64,000 nucleotides of DNA from Clostridia bacterium (GTDB taxonomy: Bacteria; Bacillota; Clostridia; Oscillospirales; CAG-272). The notes beneath the pieces are model-generated. The model ran no database searches. It was not told the origin of the DNA and was given only the letters and a program-made list of their open reading frames with translations. The DNA is taken from NCBI GenBank assembly GCA_017420755.1, contig JAFQOG010000023.1, positions 1-64,000 on the forward strand, read 5' to 3'. Position 1 is the first letter of the stretch, and every line of letters begins with the position of its first letter. The position numbers and the translations under genes are program-made. Below, piece by piece: positions 62,911-64,000 of this stretch.

Positions 62911-64000
62911 ATGTTTAAAAACGTAACACCTGAATCAGTTGGCATAAAATCAAAATATGTCAAGGAATTCATTTCAAAGCTTGAAAAAAGAAAAATACAT
63001 ATGCATAGTGTCATTTTGTGCCGTTCATACGATATTTTTGGCGAATTTTATTGGGCGCCATTTGACAAGGATTTTTTACATAGAATGTACTCCCAAACAA
63101 AAAGCTATGTTTCCGTAGCTATTGGGCTTTTGCTTGATGAGGGAAAGCTATCACTTGACGATAAAATAGCGGATTATTTTCCTGAAAAAATAGACTCTTT
63201 CATTCCTGATTCGTTAAAAAACCAAACTGTTAAAAACATGCTAATGATGTCAACTGTTGGTTTTGGTCAATTCTGGTTTAGAAATACCGACAAGGATAGA
63301 TGCCACATTTATTTCAATAGGCAATGCGAAACAAGATATCCTGGCACTATTTGGGAATACGATAGCCAAGGCTCACAGGTCCTTTGCTGTCTTGTTGAAA
63401 AGCTATCTGGTAAGACCTTATTTGACTATTTAACCGAAAAGGTTTTTTCACATTTAGGAACATTTAAAACCGCAACTATTTTAAAAACACCAACTGGTGA
63501 AAGCTGGGGCGACTCTGCCCTTCTTTGCACCTCAAGAGATATGCTTTCATTTGGCAGATTTGTTATGAACTATGGCGTTTGGAACGGCAAGCGTATTTTA
63601 AGTGAGGAATATTTAAAAATAGCAACATCGAATCTAATCGATAATCAAGAAACCGCCTTTAAGGATGTACTTGGTCACGGCTACGGATACCAAATTTGGA
63701 GAACCGAGAAAAACGGATTTGCCTTTGTCGGAATGGGCGATCAGCTTACAATTTGCCTTCCTGATTATGACTTGATTTTTGTTTGTACCGCAGACAATCA
63801 AGGCTCCGGATTTTCCCGTGAAATTATTCTTTCTTATTTCTTTGACATCATTGTTGACAACCTTGAAAACGCACCACTTTCAGAGGATAAAGCTTCATAT
63901 AATGATATGATAGAAGCAACAAGTAATCTTTCGCTATTTAGTTTAAAGGGACAAGAATTTTCACCTTGGCAAGAAAAAATTGATGGTGTAAAATATACTT
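62911..64000 (+). CDS. Beta-lactamase-fold serine hydrolase (partial, runs off the window)
   Basis: Open frame of 363 codons with no stop before the window edge, so the 3' end is missing. It belongs to the class C beta-lactamase/esterase/transpeptidase-like family: SQTK (SxxK nucleophile motif) after RMY near residue 70, LLDEGKLSLDDKIADYFPE, LLMMSTVGF-type segment, WEYDSQGSQVL where the YxN motif reads YDS, and HGYGYQIWR. No signal peptide, so a cytoplasmic esterase or amidase is more likely than a resistance enzyme. GAGGAAAAG precedes the ATG at 62911. Confidence 0.85.
   Translation, partial: MFKNVTPESVGIKSKYVKEFISKLEKRKIHMHSVILCRSYDIFGEFYWAPFDKDFLHRMYSQTKSYVSVAIGLLLDEGKLSLDDKIADYFPEKIDSFIPDSLKNQTVKNMLMMSTVGFGQFWFRNTDKDRCHIYFNRQCETRYPGTIWEYDSQGSQVLCCLVEKLSGKTLFDYLTEKVFSHLGTFKTATILKTPTGESWGDSALLCTSRDMLSFGRFVMNYGVWNGKRILSEEYLKIATSNLIDNQETAFKDVLGHGYGYQIWRTEKNGFAFVGMGDQLTICLPDYDLIFVCTADNQGSGFSREIILSYFFDIIVDNLENAPLSEDKASYNDMIEATSNLSLFSLKGQEFSPWQEKIDGVKYT

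Overview
The window looks like a chromosomal segment of a low-GC, strictly fermentative Gram-positive anaerobe of class Clostridia, probably an uncultured gut or rumen member of the Oscillospirales/Christensenellales kind. This is inferred from the AT-rich base composition, TTGACA-N17-TATAAT promoters, purine-rich ribosome binding sites, a leucine T-box, a TrpR-family (YerC/HisR-type) regulator heading the histidine operon, short HisG with HisZ, flavodiiron protein with rubredoxin, BspA-like leucine-rich-repeat surface proteins and many glycosidases. No rRNA gene or CRISPR array is visible, and there is one tRNA gene.

Layout. 1-2.1 kb: small accessory patch with a serine recombinase, a Cys-rich lipoprotein and an orphan promoter/terminator pair that may encode a small RNA. 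2.1-10.3 kb: carbohydrate cluster with an ADP-ribosylglycohydrolase-fold protein diverging from a GH106-like hydrolase, a CofE-like ligase, an uncharacterised glycosidase-like protein and a GH29 fucosidase. 10.3-11.4 kb: hotdog thioesterase overlapping a membrane-attached XRE regulator. 11.6-15.7 kb: four-gene operon of acyltransferase and GT8 glycosyltransferase modules, ending in a pseudo-GT8/PlsC fusion. 15.7-24.3 kb (minus strand): complete histidine operon hisR-Z-G-D-C-B-H-A-F-IE-K, with two palindromic operators over its promoter. 24.4-29.0 kb: two related BspA-like surface proteins separated by an AraC regulator. 29.5-42.4 kb (minus strand): leucine/isoleucine/valine operon behind a T-box (leuA-ilvB-ilvN-ilvC-ilvD-leuC-leuD-leuB-DUF815 ATPase-ilvA-ridA), followed upstream by separately transcribed ilvE, a HAD phosphatase and a MATE exporter.

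46.0-46.6 kb: tRNA-Pro(UGG) followed by two diverged repeats that each end in a copy of the tRNA 3' tail. 46.6-54.7 kb: second carbohydrate cluster with another ADP-ribosylglycohydrolase-fold protein diverging from a beta-helix protein (degenerate GIY-YIG head, PDZ tail), a small membrane protein, a DUF6259-like hydrolase and a Gfo/Idh/MocA dehydrogenase. 54.9-58.0 kb: a third, 1024-residue BspA-like protein. 58.0-60.6 kb: LURP-like protein, sn-glycerol-1-phosphate dehydrogenase and HAD phosphatase in one operon. 60.6-62.8 kb: flavodiiron protein, ZIP transporter and rubredoxin. 62.9 kb to the edge: a beta-lactamase-fold serine hydrolase running off the window.

Together the genes describe a cell that makes its own His, Leu, Ile and Val under tight feedback, decorates its surface with Cys-rich LRR proteins and probably acylated glycolipids, and degrades fucose/rhamnose-type glycans. 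The most unusual items are the GIY-YIG-like/beta-helix/PDZ protein, the pseudo-GT8/acyltransferase fusion with its operon, the repeated pairing of ADP-ribosylglycohydrolase-fold genes with divergent glycan enzymes, and the orphan RNA-like transcription unit.
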